A stretch of DNA of 60,132 nt from Paenibacillus turpanensis (GTDB lineage Bacteria > Bacillota > Bacilli > Paenibacillales > YIM-B00363), in the NCBI RefSeq assembly GCF_011421635.1, contig NZ_WTLI01000029.1, positions 1 through 60,132 on the forward strand. The letters are read 5' to 3'. This document shows, one piece after another, positions 6,933 to 14,223 of this stretch. How positions within the stretch are numbered: the stretch's first letter is position 1; every line of letters begins with the position of its first letter. Position numbers and translations under genes: made by a program. Under the pieces are notes generated by a model. It was given only the letters and a program-made list of their open reading frames with translations, was not told the origin of the DNA and made no database searches.

Positions 6933-7625
6933 TTACTTATGCAATCCACATTCTGTTTTTTCCGATCCGGACCATCTTCCCGCACGCGGGTCTTCCCCAG
7001 GCATAACCTGACGTGTGCAATATTCACAGCCGATGCTTGGGTAATAATTGTCGTGAAGCGGATTGTAGATCACATTGTTCTCCCGGATATAGTTCCATAC
7101 ATCTTCAGATGTCCAAGAGGCAAGCGGGTTGAATTTAATTAAGCCGAACTTTGTATCGTATTCGACTTTCTTAGCATTCGCACGAGTCGGTGCTTGATCA
7201 CGGCGAATACCGGTAATCCAAGCATCGTATTTGCCAAGAATGTTGGTCAGCGGCTGAACCTTACGGATGTTGCAGCAAAGGTTCGGGTCATTTTTCCACA
7301 GCTCTTCGCCATGCTCTGCAGCTTGCTGTTCAGGTGTCAGCTCTGGTTTCACTTGAACGAAAGTAAGACCATAGTGTTTCACAAGTGCATCACGAGTTTC
7401 ATAGGTTTCCTTGAAGTGAAAGTCTGTATCTAGGTAAAAGATATCGACGCCTGGGTTGATTTTCTGCAGCATGTCAACCAAAACAACATCTTCTGCTCCG
7501 AAGCTGCAGGCGAACGTTAACTTTTGAAATTTTTCAACGGCAAACGCCAAAAGTTCTTGAGGTGTTGCCGATTCAAATCGTTCCGCCGCTTCAGTTACAA
7601 ATTTTTCTTTTTCCAAGAGATTCAT
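6933..7625 (-). CDS. cysH: Adenylyl-sulfate (APS) reductase, CysH family with Fe-S cluster
   Basis: 230 residues. The reductase turns APS (or PAPS) into sulfite using thioredoxin. Two Cys pairs for a [4Fe-4S] cluster are present, CC at 117-118 and CxxC at 200-203. The C-terminal nucleophile is in ECGLHK (Cys226). In this family these cysteines go with the plant/assimilatory APS-type enzymes. Start: ATG at 7625, 8 bases after AAGGAGG; a longer reading frame to 7661 has no ribosome site. First gene of the cysH-sat operon, with a promoter at 7712-7739. Confidence 0.9.
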   Translation of the reverse strand: MNLLEKEKFVTEAAERFESATPQELLAFAVEKFQKLTFACSFGAEDVVLVDMLQKINPGVDIFYLDTDFHFKETYETRDALVKHYGLTFVQVKPELTPEQQAAEHGEELWKNDPNLCCNIRKVQPLTNILGKYDAWITGIRRDQAPTRANAKKVEYDTKFGLIKFNPLASWTSEDVWNYIRENNVIYNPLHDNYYPSIGCEYCTRQVMPGEDPRAGRWSGSEKTECGLHK

Positions 7626-7693
7626 TTTCGGTCGTTCCTCCTTATACTTTCCCAAACACAATTATTTTTTTAATCCCGAGTTATTTGATATGA

Positions 7694-7739
7694 ATTATAA
7701 GTGTTAGTCTAATTATAAATCTGATTGATGGAAAGTCAA
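7694..7739 (-). promoter_or_regulatory. Promoter and possible operator of cysH-sat
   Basis: Minus strand: TTGACT (7739-7734), 16 bases, TATAAT (7717-7712). A second TATAAT at 7699-7694 lies 18 bases further down, so TTATAAT is repeated across the start site. The AT-rich repeat may be where a sulfur-responsive repressor binds; CymR-type control is known for such operons in Bacillus but is not shown here. Confidence 0.55.
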
Positions 7740-7805
7740 GATGATTTTAATAAATCAGTAGGCTCTTCACCATAGGTATTCGTCATCATTTCAATTGGTG
7801 CATAA

Positions 7806-7841
7806 ACAAAAAAACCTTTCCCGTAAAAACGGAAAAGGTTT
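7806..7841 (-). terminator. Terminator after rpsI
   Basis: Minus strand: AACCTTTTCCG, loop TTTTTA, CGGGAAAGGTT then seven T. Strong Rho-independent terminator ending the rplM-rpsI transcript. Confidence 0.9.
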
Positions 7842-7853
7842 GATGTGTACAAA

Positions 7854-8246
7854 TTAACGCTTGGAGAACTGAGGAGCACGACGAGCTGCTTTCAAGCCGT
7901 ACTTCTTACGTTCTTTCATACGCGGATCACGAGTCAGGAAGCCAGCACGCTTAAGCGATGGGCGCAGCTCAGGATCAGCTTTCAGAAGCGCACGGGAAAT
8001 CCCGTGACGGATTGCACCAGCTTGGCCAGTGATGCCGCCGCCGTGTGCGATTACAAGCACGTCATATTTGCCGAGTGTATCAGTCAAATTCAACGGTTGC
8101 TTAACGATCAGCTTTAATGTTTCCAAACCAAAATATTCATCTAATTCACGTTTATTGATAACGATTCGTCCTTCACCCGGTACTAAGCGTACGCGCGCTA
8201 CCGAGTGTTTACGACGACCCGTCCCATAGTATTGTACTTGTGCCAT
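7854..8246 (-). CDS. rpsI: 30S ribosomal protein S9
   Basis: 130 residues, full length. It starts AQVQYYGTGRRKHSVARVRL and ends in the S9 tail QFSKR, whose last residues reach the P-site tRNA. It lies 20 bases after rplM in the usual L13-S9 pair and is followed by a strong terminator. ATG at 8246 with a ribosome site AGGAGG. Confidence 0.97.
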   Translation of the reverse strand: MAQVQYYGTGRRKHSVARVRLVPGEGRIVINKRELDEYFGLETLKLIVKQPLNLTDTLGKYDVLVIAHGGGITGQAGAIRHGISRALLKADPELRPSLKRAGFLTRDPRMKERKKYGLKAARRAPQFSKR

Positions 8247-8266
8247 GGTAAGATCCTCCTATCGAA

Positions 8267-8704
8267 TTAACCGCGAAGCTCGTAAACTTCCGGATTTTGC
8301 GCTTGGTGCGGGTGTTCTGAACCAGCATACACTTTCAGGTGCTGCTGCATACGATCGCCAATCTTGTTCTTCGGAAGCATACCGTAGATAGCGAACTCAA
8401 GAATACGTTCTGGTCTTGTGTTACGCAGGTCTGCAGCGTTTGTTGTCTTCAAACCGCCTGGGTATTGGGAGTGACGGTAGTAATTCTTTTGCTGCCACTT
8501 CTTACCTGTCAGTTCGATTTTTTCCGCGTTGATGATGATTACGAAATCTCCACCCTCGATATGCGGAGTGAAAGTCGGTTTATGTTTACCGCGCAGAATG
8601 GATGCCGCTTCGCTGGCAAGACGACCGAGCGTTTTGCCTTCCGCGTCGATGACGTACCATTTCCGCTGCACGTCTGTCGGCTTTGCCATGTAGGTCGTGC
8701 GCAT
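8267..8704 (-). CDS. rplM: 50S ribosomal protein L13
   Basis: 145 residues. Typical L13 features are MRTTYMAKP at the start, GKTLGRLASE, GDFVIIINAEKIELTGKK and the C-terminal GSEHPHQAQNPEVYELRG. L13 is an early-assembling large-subunit protein that binds 23S rRNA. ATG at 8704 follows GAGGAGGAAC by a good spacing. Its own promoter and a leader of about 150 bases precede it, so it is expressed independently of truA. Confidence 0.97.
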   Translation of the reverse strand: MRTTYMAKPTDVQRKWYVIDAEGKTLGRLASEAASILRGKHKPTFTPHIEGGDFVIIINAEKIELTGKKWQQKNYYRHSQYPGGLKTTNAADLRNTRPERILEFAIYGMLPKNKIGDRMQQHLKVYAGSEHPHQAQNPEVYELRG

Positions 8705-8852
8705 GTTTGTTCCTCCTCAATTCATTTCATATAGCTTTAGTGTTTAAGCGGTATCGCAACCGCAGCTCATTTCATTAGGTAAAGGTACAAGAAGTTGCAT
8801 TTCAGGTGGTTTTCTTAATCCGGGGCTGTGGGAGAGCCGATTAAGAAAGCCA
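8705..8852 (-). ncRNA. rplM leader RNA (L13-leader-like), structured
   Basis: Untranslated leader of about 150 bases. Near its 5' end a perfect 9-bp stem (TTCTTAATC 8847-8839 with GATTAAGAA 8820-8812) encloses a GGCT/AGCC helix. Closer to the gene GCGGT-TGCGAT-ACCGC forms a second hairpin. Bacilli commonly carry an L13 autoregulatory leader at this place; I infer the same here from position and structure, without a covariance search. Confidence 0.55.
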
Positions 8853-8858
8853 AAATCT

Positions 8859-8887
8859 ATAATACAACATATCCTGGCGTTTAGCAA
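8859..8887 (-). promoter_or_regulatory. Sigma-A promoter of rplM-rpsI
   Basis: Minus strand TTGCTA (8887-8882), 17-base spacer, TATTAT (8864-8859). Lies at the very end of and just after truA. Confidence 0.65.
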
Positions 8888-8888
8888 G

Positions 8889-9680
8889 TCAAATCTCTTG
8901 GTTCCCATCAAAATCGTATTCTACCTTCCATAACATCAGCCCATGCGGCATTGCCGTCGGCCCCGACAAGCTGCGATCCTTCGCAGCCAATATATGCGTC
9001 AGATCCGAACTCCTCAATTTACCTTCTCCTACTTCGAGTAAGGTACCGGCAATGATGCGAACCATATTATAAAGAAAGCCGCTTCCCGTTACATAAAGAT
9101 GAATGATCCCTTGCCCATGATCCGGCTTGTCCGGTATTGACCCTGGCTCAACGTCCAAACGAACTTCAAATAAGGTCCGCACATGAGAATCCTTCACGGA
9201 ACGCGTAGAGCAGAACGATGTAAAATCATGCTCACCAAGCAGTGCTTCAGCCGCCAGTCTCATTGCAGGAAGATCCAGTTTTCTTGGATGATGGAACTGA
9301 TAGTCCCGCATAAAAACATCTGGGTAACGATTCGCATTGATCGTATAACGGTAGGTTTTACGCTTGGCGCTCTTTCTTGCATTAAACTCGGTGTTCACTT
9401 CCCGTGCGTCTGTGAATACGATATCTTGGGGTAAATAGCTGTTTAAAGCCAGGCACCAACGTTCGATCGGTATTTTGGACGCGGTATGAAAATTAATAAC
9501 CTGAGCCTTTGCATGAACGCCTGCATCCGTTCTTCCAGACCCGTTAATTTTGATCGTTTCACCAGTTAGTTTAAGAAGAGCATTTTGAATTTCGTCTTGG
9601 ATTGTACGACCCTCAGGCTGTGTTTGAAAGCCATTATACGGAGTGCCGCTGTATCCGACTACCATACAAATATTTCTCAT
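8889..9680 (-). CDS. truA: tRNA pseudouridine(38-40) synthase TruA
   Basis: 263 residues, single-domain TruA. The catalytic aspartate is Asp52 in GSGRTDAGVHA; a second conserved segment is GSGFLYNMVRII. The enzyme makes pseudouridine at positions 38-40 of the tRNA anticodon arm. ATG at 9680 with CGAGGTAG just upstream. It lies 72 bases after rplQ. In Bacillus subtilis three ECF-transporter genes stand between rplQ and truA; they are absent here. Confidence 0.93.
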   Translation of the reverse strand: MRNICMVVGYSGTPYNGFQTQPEGRTIQDEIQNALLKLTGETIKINGSGRTDAGVHAKAQVINFHTASKIPIERWCLALNSYLPQDIVFTDAREVNTEFNARKSAKRKTYRYTINANRYPDVFMRDYQFHHPRKLDLPAMRLAAEALLGEHDFTSFCSTRSVKDSHVRTLFEVRLDVEPGSIPDKPDHGQGIIHLYVTGSGFLYNMVRIIAGTLLEVGEGKLRSSDLTHILAAKDRSLSGPTAMPHGLMLWKVEYDFDGNQEI

Positions 9681-9701
9681 CTCTACCTCGGTAAAAAACC
9701 G

Positions 9702-9743
9702 AAAAAAGGGCTCCCTAGAATCCGAAGATCCGGTTCACCCTTT
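9702..9743 (-). terminator. Candidate terminator after rplQ
   Basis: On the minus strand AAAGGG (9743-9738) can pair with CCCTTT, followed by a T-run (to 9702). An inner helix GAA-CCG with CGG-TTC forms with one bulged A. The stem is imperfect, so some read-through to truA is likely. Confidence 0.5.
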
Positions 9744-9752
9744 CTCGATTCC

Positions 9753-10121
9753 TTATGCTCTGTCAACCAGCTCAAGATATACCATCGGAGCCGAGTCACC
9801 GCGACGGGGACCAAGCTTCAGGATGCGTGTATATCCACCTGGACGTTCCGCGTAACGCGGTGCCAGCTCGCTGAAAAGCTTCTGGATTGCGTCTTGTCCA
9901 TTTCCTGCATCTTCACGGCGTACGAACGCAGCCGCTTGACGACGAGCGTGAAGATCGCCGCGCTTTGCAAGAGTAATGAGCTTCTCTGCTACAGAACGAA
10001 GCTCTTTCGCCTTCGCTTCTGTTGTTTGAATGCGCTCATAGATAAAAAGGTCTGTTACCAGGTCCCGAAGTAGCGCCTTGCGGGCACTGGAATCGCGACC
10101 GAGTTTGGAGTATGCTGCCAT
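9753..10121 (-). CDS. rplQ: 50S ribosomal protein L17
   Basis: 122 residues, full length. Starts AAYSKLGRDSSARKALLRDL, the L17 signature, and contains the typical AEKLITLAKRGDLHARRQAA stretch. L17 sits near the exit of the peptide tunnel. Last gene of the S10-spc-alpha operon; ATG at 10121 with AGAAGGAGGG upstream, 40 bases after rpoA. Confidence 0.97.
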   Translation of the reverse strand: MAAYSKLGRDSSARKALLRDLVTDLFIYERIQTTEAKAKELRSVAEKLITLAKRGDLHARRQAAAFVRREDAGNGQDAIQKLFSELAPRYAERPGGYTRILKLGPRRGDSAPMVYLELVDRA

Positions 10122-10161
10122 GGGTTTCCCTCCTTCTGCTTTATTCTAATGCTGCCGTATC

Positions 10162-11106
10162 TTAATCTTCTTGGCGAAGACCAAGTCCGAGCTCCTCGAG
10201 CTTTTCTTGTACTTCCTCAAGGGATTTACGGCCAAGGTTACGCACCTTCATCATATCTTCTTCGGATTTCATGATGAGCTCTTGAACCGTGTTGATTCCA
10301 GCACGTTTCAAGCAGTTGTAAGAACGAACAGAGAGATCCAGTTCCTCGATTGTCATCTCCAGAACTTTCTCTTTCTTGTCCTCTTCCTTCTCGACCATGA
10401 TCTCTGCGTCTCTTGCTTCATCGGTCAAACCGACGAACAAATACAAATGCTCGCTTAAAATTTTAGCTCCGAGACTTACCGCTTCTTCCGGACGTATGCT
10501 GCCATCGGTCCACACTTCGAGGGTTAATTTGTCATAGTTCGTCACTTGACCGACGCGGGTGTTTTCCACCGTGTAATTCACCCTGGAGATCGGCGTGTAG
10601 ATCGAGTCTACTGGAATCACACCGATCGGAAGATCTTCTCTTTTATTCTTATCCGCCGATACATAACCGCGGCCTCGATTTGCATAAATACGCATATGCA
10701 AACGGGAATCCGGAGCCATTGTAGCGATTTTAAGATCAGGATTCAGAATTTCGACATCGCTATCCGCACGAATGTCACCGGCAAGCACCGGACCTTCGCC
10801 TTCCGCGTCGATTTCCAAAACCTTCTCTTCGTCGGAATGAATTTTCAGAGACAGACCTTTGAGGTTCAGGATGATTTCCGTAACATCCTCAACAACTCCA
10901 GGGATGGTAGAGAACTCGTGCAGGACGCCGTCGATTTGAACCGAAGTAACGGCGGCGCCTGGCAGCGAGGAGAGCAAAATGCGGCGTAGGGAGTTACCGA
11001 GTGTCGTACCGTACCCGCGTTCCAACGGTTCAACGACAAATCGTCCATACGTACCGTCATCGCTCAATTGTACGGTTTCTATTTTCGGCTTTTCGATCTC
11101 GATCAT
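10162..11106 (-). CDS. rpoA: RNA polymerase subunit alpha
   Basis: 314 residues, as in other Firmicutes. The N-terminal domain (about 1-230) has the dimerisation motif GYGTTLGNSLRRILLSSLPG. A flexible acidic linker (EKEEDKKEK) leads to the C-terminal domain with the UP-element and activator-binding helices (SVRSYNCLKRAGINTVQEL, RNLGRKSLEEV). Start: ATG at 11106, 7-8 bases after AAGGAGGG; the TTG one codon earlier is less likely. A 124-base gap containing inverted repeats separates it from rpsK. Confidence 0.97.
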   Translation of the reverse strand: MIEIEKPKIETVQLSDDGTYGRFVVEPLERGYGTTLGNSLRRILLSSLPGAAVTSVQIDGVLHEFSTIPGVVEDVTEIILNLKGLSLKIHSDEEKVLEIDAEGEGPVLAGDIRADSDVEILNPDLKIATMAPDSRLHMRIYANRGRGYVSADKNKREDLPIGVIPVDSIYTPISRVNYTVENTRVGQVTNYDKLTLEVWTDGSIRPEEAVSLGAKILSEHLYLFVGLTDEARDAEIMVEKEEDKKEKVLEMTIEELDLSVRSYNCLKRAGINTVQELIMKSEEDMMKVRNLGRKSLEEVQEKLEELGLGLRQED

Positions 11107-11165
11107 CAAATAAACCCTCCTTGAAAAACGTCGTTGCTTTCCGAATCTTTATAAGCACAAATGTT

Positions 11166-11220
11166 GTAGTATGCCTATCCTTCACATCCATTATTCACCA
11201 AGGAAGAATATTTATACTAC
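11166..11220 (-). repeat. Inverted repeat in the rpsK-rpoA gap
   Basis: GTAGTAT (11220-11214) and ATACTAC (11172-11166) on the minus strand can pair. Inside, TATTC and GAATA can form a smaller stem. There is no U-run, so it is not a terminator. No good promoter was found in this gap. Confidence 0.4.
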
Positions 11221-11230
11221 CGATTCTGAA

Positions 11231-11632
11231 TTACACGCGACGACGTTTTGGCGGACGGCAGCCGTTGTGCGGGATCGGAGTTACGTCTTTGATCAGGTTA
11301 ACTTCAAGCCCTGCAGCTTGAAGGGAACGGATCGCTGCTTCACGGCCTGCGCCCGGACCTTTAACCATCACTTCAACAGCTTTCATTCCGTGCTCCATTG
11401 CTGCTCTTGCTGCAGATTCTGCTGCCATTTGAGCTGCGAAAGGAGTGCTTTTGCGGGAACCCTTGAATCCAAGGTTTCCAGCGCTAGCCCAGGAAATAGC
11501 GTTTCCGTGCGGATCAGTGATCGTAACGATAGTGTTGTTAAACGTCGAACGGATATGTGCTACGCCGGAGTCAATATTCTTCCGGTCGCGGCGCTTCGTG
11601 CGGACGGTTTTCTTTGCTTGCGCTTTTGCCAT
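11231..11632 (-). CDS. rpsK: 30S ribosomal protein S11
   Basis: 133 residues. The central block GVAHIRSTFNNTIVTITD and the C-terminal CRPPKRRRV are S11 hallmarks. S11 binds 16S rRNA in the platform and forms part of the mRNA exit region. ATG at 11632; stop of rpsM lies 19 bases upstream. Basic N-terminus (AKAQAKKTVRTKRRDRK). Confidence 0.97.
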   Translation of the reverse strand: MAKAQAKKTVRTKRRDRKNIDSGVAHIRSTFNNTIVTITDPHGNAISWASAGNLGFKGSRKSTPFAAQMAAESAARAAMEHGMKAVEVMVKGPGAGREAAIRSLQAAGLEVNLIKDVTPIPHNGCRPPKRRRV

Positions 11633-11651
11633 TGAATGTTATCCCCCCTTA

Positions 11652-12017
11652 TTATTTCTTCTTGTTCGCTACAGTCTTACGAGGACCTTTGCGTGTACGT
11701 GCATTCGTTTTTGTGCGCTGACCGCGAACAGGCAGACCGCGACGATGACGAACTCCACGGTAGGAACCGATCTCGATCAGACGCTTAATGTTAAGCGCGA
11801 TTTCACGACGAAGATCGCCTTCCACTTTCATTCTATCGATGCTCTCACGGAGTTTTGCCAGTTCATCTTCAGTAAGGTCGCGAACGCGGGTATCCGGGTT
11901 AACGCCAGTTTCAGCAATCAGGCGCTGAGCCGTTGAGTTGCCGATACCGAAAATGTAAGTCAGGGCGATTACGACGCGCTTATCGCGTGGAATATCTACA
12001 CCAGCTATACGTGCCAT
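11652..12017 (-). CDS. rpsM: 30S ribosomal protein S13
   Basis: 121 residues. Starts ARIAGVDIPRDKRVVIALTY and ends in the basic tail TRKGPRKTVANKKK that reaches the P site; S13 forms bridges to the large subunit in the head. ATG at 12017 with AAGGAGGTGC upstream. It sits 17 bases after rpmJ, in the usual infA-rpmJ-rpsM-rpsK-rpoA order. Confidence 0.97.
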   Translation of the reverse strand: MARIAGVDIPRDKRVVIALTYIFGIGNSTAQRLIAETGVNPDTRVRDLTEDELAKLRESIDRMKVEGDLRREIALNIKRLIEIGSYRGVRHRRGLPVRGQRTKTNARTRKGPRKTVANKKK

Positions 12018-12034
12018 GGATTAAGAGCACCTCC

Positions 12035-12148
12035 TTATCCTTGTTTTTGTTTGTGCTTAGGGTTTTCACAAATTACCATAACGTTGCCTTTGCGACGAAT
12101 AACCTTGCATTTCTCGCAAATCGGCTTCACGGAAGGTCTGACTTTCAT
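12035..12148 (-). CDS. rpmJ: 50S ribosomal protein L36
   Basis: 37-residue protein. Sequence MKVRPSVKPICEKCKVIRRK, then GNVMVICENPKHKQKQG. It has the zinc-binding Cys11, Cys14, Cys27 and His32 of the C+ type of L36. ATG at 12148 with GAGGAGGG 8-10 bases upstream. The preceding 90 bases hold an inverted repeat that could fold in two ways (12166-12213). Confidence 0.95.
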   Translation of the reverse strand: MKVRPSVKPICEKCKVIRRKGNVMVICENPKHKQKQG

Positions 12149-12165
12149 GGTGATTCCCTCCTCAA

Positions 12166-12213
12166 AGTTTTGCCCTGCGGGCTTCCAGATCGTCTTGCCC
12201 TTGGGGCAAAACT
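12166..12213 (-). promoter_or_regulatory. Two-state inverted repeat before rpmJ
   Basis: Minus strand: AGTTTTGCCC (12213-12204) is a perfect 10-bp complement of GGGCAAAACT (12175-12166), which ends just before the rpmJ ribosome site. The same bases can instead form two local hairpins: TTGCCC-CAA-GGGCAA (12209-12195) and GCCC-GCA-GGGC (12182-12172). The two folds exclude each other. No U-run follows, so a translational or processing role is more likely than termination. Confidence 0.5.
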
Positions 12214-12238
12214 AACGCAAATAGACTGAAATTTATCG

Positions 12239-12454
12239 TTATTTACGGTATGTGATCCGGCCGCGTGTCAAGTCATAAGGAGACAGCTGGATAACGACTT
12301 TATCACCCGTTAAGATGCGAATAAAGTGCATCCGAAGCTTTCCCGACACGTGAGCCAAAATCTGATGACCGTTTTCCAATTCGACTTTAAACATTGCATT
12401 CGGCAACGGCTCAAGCACCGTGCCTTCAACTTCAATTACATCTTCTTTAGCCAC
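12239..12454 (-). CDS. infA: Translation initiation factor IF-1
   Basis: 71 residues with the single S1/OB fold: AKEDVIEVEGTVLEPLPNAM at the start, GHQILAHVSGKLRMHFIRIL in the middle and RGRITYRK at the end. IF-1 occupies the A site during initiation. Start: GTG at 12454 is preferred, giving the canonical MAKEDVIEVEG, with GGAG seven bases upstream; the ATG two codons earlier (12460) overlaps the ribosome site and the stop codon of the upstream gene. Confidence 0.95.
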   Translation of the reverse strand: MAKEDVIEVEGTVLEPLPNAMFKVELENGHQILAHVSGKLRMHFIRILTGDKVVIQLSPYDLTRGRITYRK

Positions 12455-12456
12455 AT

Positions 12457-12768
12457 TCATTCTCCTTTCGCCTGTGTGTTTTCTATGTCATGCTCTTCCA
12501 GAAATTTGCTTACAGCATACCGCAGCTTTCCATTCGTCACACGTCCCGTTTCCGAGATACTGGACGCAACTTCTGTGCTGACGGTATCAAACAGCTCCAG
12601 GTGCAGCAAGTTTTTTCGCTTAGGCTGATCAAACTTGCGTTTATCCCCGTCCGCGATCCATACGAAGCGTTCATCGATGATACCGATGATTACTCCATAC
12701 TTCTCTTGATCCCGTCCTTTCAACGTCCTTGCAATTTGCCCGATTATCGGCTTCATCCCCTGCTCCAT
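12457..12768 (-). CDS. KOW-domain RNA-binding protein (L14e-like)
   Basis: 103 residues. The N-terminal half (about 6-50: IGQIARTLKGRDQEKYGVII) is a KOW motif like that of archaeal/eukaryotic L14e/L27e ribosomal proteins. The C-terminal part is helical and charged. In Bacillales a gene of this type stands between map and infA; its role is unknown but a ribosome or RNA link is likely. ATG at 12768, 9 bases after TAGGAG. Its TGA overlaps an unused ATG of infA, so the two genes are nearly touching and probably translationally coupled. Confidence 0.8.
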   Translation of the reverse strand: MEQGMKPIIGQIARTLKGRDQEKYGVIIGIIDERFVWIADGDKRKFDQPKRKNLLHLELFDTVSTEVASSISETGRVTNGKLRYAVSKFLEEHDIENTQAKGE

Positions 12769-12783
12769 CAGTATATTCTCCTA

Positions 12784-13533
12784 CTAATCGAGCTTTGTGA
12801 GAATTTCGTATCCGTCATTCGTAATTGCAATCGTATGCTCGAAATGAGCACACATCGATCCGTCAAGAGTAACAACGGTCCAATTATCCGCGAGCGTTTT
12901 GACATGCCGCTTTCCGGCTGCGACCATCGGTTCGATGGCCAGCACCATCCCCGGCTTTAAACGGGGTCCGCGATTCGGCAAACCGTAGTTCGGAATTTGT
13001 GGCTCTTCATGAAGATCAACCCCAATTCCATGTCCTACGTACTCCTGAATAATACTGTATCCGGCTTCTTCAGCGCATTTCTGTATTGCATGCGAGATCG
13101 TATAGAGTCTGACATCCGGTCCAGCTTGGGCCAAACCATCATAGAGCGACTTCTCCGTAATATCCAGAAGATTTTGCACTTCCGGTGAAATCGTACCTAC
13201 CGGATACGTCCACGCGGAATCACCATGATAGCCTTTATATTGTACGCCGATATCGATACTGATGATATCGCCGTCCTTCAACTCCCTAGGGCCCGGAATA
13301 CCGTGCACTAATTCCTCGTTCACAGAAGCACAAATGCTGGCAGGAAAAGAATTGTAGCCTTTAAAAGAAGGAACGCCTCCGCTTTTACGGATGAAGGTTT
13401 CCGCAATCTGATCAAGTTCAAGAGTCGTAATTCCGGGACGAATGGCACCGGCCAGCAGCCGATGCGTTTCTGCTACGATCCGTCCGGCCTCACGCATCAA
13501 CGCCACTTCATCTTGCGTCTTGCATATGATCAT
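12784..13533 (-). CDS. map: Methionine aminopeptidase, type I
   Basis: 249 residues, short type Ia form without an N-terminal zinc finger. The five metal ligands are all visible: Asp94, Asp105, His168, Glu201 and Glu232. The enzyme removes the initiator Met from nascent chains at the ribosome. ATG at 13533 directly abuts the adk stop codon (TAG at 13536-13534), implying coupled translation. It belongs to the secY-adk-map block in the spc operon. Confidence 0.96.
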   Translation of the reverse strand: MIICKTQDEVALMREAGRIVAETHRLLAGAIRPGITTLELDQIAETFIRKSGGVPSFKGYNSFPASICASVNEELVHGIPGPRELKDGDIISIDIGVQYKGYHGDSAWTYPVGTISPEVQNLLDITEKSLYDGLAQAGPDVRLYTISHAIQKCAEEAGYSIIQEYVGHGIGVDLHEEPQIPNYGLPNRGPRLKPGMVLAIEPMVAAGKRHVKTLADNWTVVTLDGSMCAHFEHTIAITNDGYEILTKLD

Positions 13534-14184
13534 CTACGCTTGCCCTCTCAATAACGTTTGAATGTCAGCCGTTACCACATCAATATCTTGTTCGCCATTG
13601 ATGTCTCGCAGCAGGCCCTTCTTCGCGTAATATTCGAGAAGCGGAGCGGTTTTGTTCGTATACTCGTCAAGGCGTGTGCCAACCTTTTCTTCGGTATCAT
13701 CCGAACGCTGGTACAATTCACCGTTACAACGGTCACAAACACCTTGCTGCTTCGGCGGGTTAAACTCAACGTGGTATGTTGCTCCGCAGGAACGACATAC
13801 GCGGCGTCCTGTTAAACGCGCCAGCAAGAAGGAACGATCCACCTTCAAGTTCATTACATGATCAATCGGCTTATTCAAAGCCGTCAAGATTTCATCAAGA
13901 GCTTCTGCCTGCGGAATCGTTCTAGGAAAACCGTCGAGCAGGAAGCCTTTCTGACAATCTGGAGCCTGAAGCCGTTCTTTCACGATGCCGTTCGTGACAT
14001 CATCCGGAACGAGTAGGCCTTGATCCATATATTCTTTCGCTTTCAAACCGAGCGCCGTACCTTGCCCGATCGCAGCTCTGAACATATCTCCTGTAGAAAT
14101 ATGCGGGATACCAAAATTGTTGATAATCCAATCAGCCTGCGTTCCTTTTCCGGCTCCCGGGGGACCCATGAAAATCAAGTTCAT
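13534..14184 (-). CDS. adk: Adenylate kinase, zinc-binding type
   Basis: 216 residues, long form. P-loop GPPGAGKGT at 7-15. The LID domain has a zinc-binding pair of CxxC motifs (CRSCG, CDRCN), common in Gram-positive enzymes. It catalyses ATP + AMP = 2 ADP. Start: ATG at 14184 gives a canonical N-terminus (MNLIFMGPPG) and sits 9 bases after GGAGGT; another ATG six bases earlier (14190) is possible but close to the ribosome site. Lies 33-39 bases after secY. Confidence 0.96.
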   Translation of the reverse strand: MNLIFMGPPGAGKGTQADWIINNFGIPHISTGDMFRAAIGQGTALGLKAKEYMDQGLLVPDDVTNGIVKERLQAPDCQKGFLLDGFPRTIPQAEALDEILTALNKPIDHVMNLKVDRSFLLARLTGRRVCRSCGATYHVEFNPPKQQGVCDRCNGELYQRSDDTEEKVGTRLDEYTNKTAPLLEYYAKKGLLRDINGEQDIDVVTADIQTLLRGQA

Positions 14185-14223
14185 TTTCATTCGACCTCCC
14201 TTGTGCAATGGCAATACGTTCCG

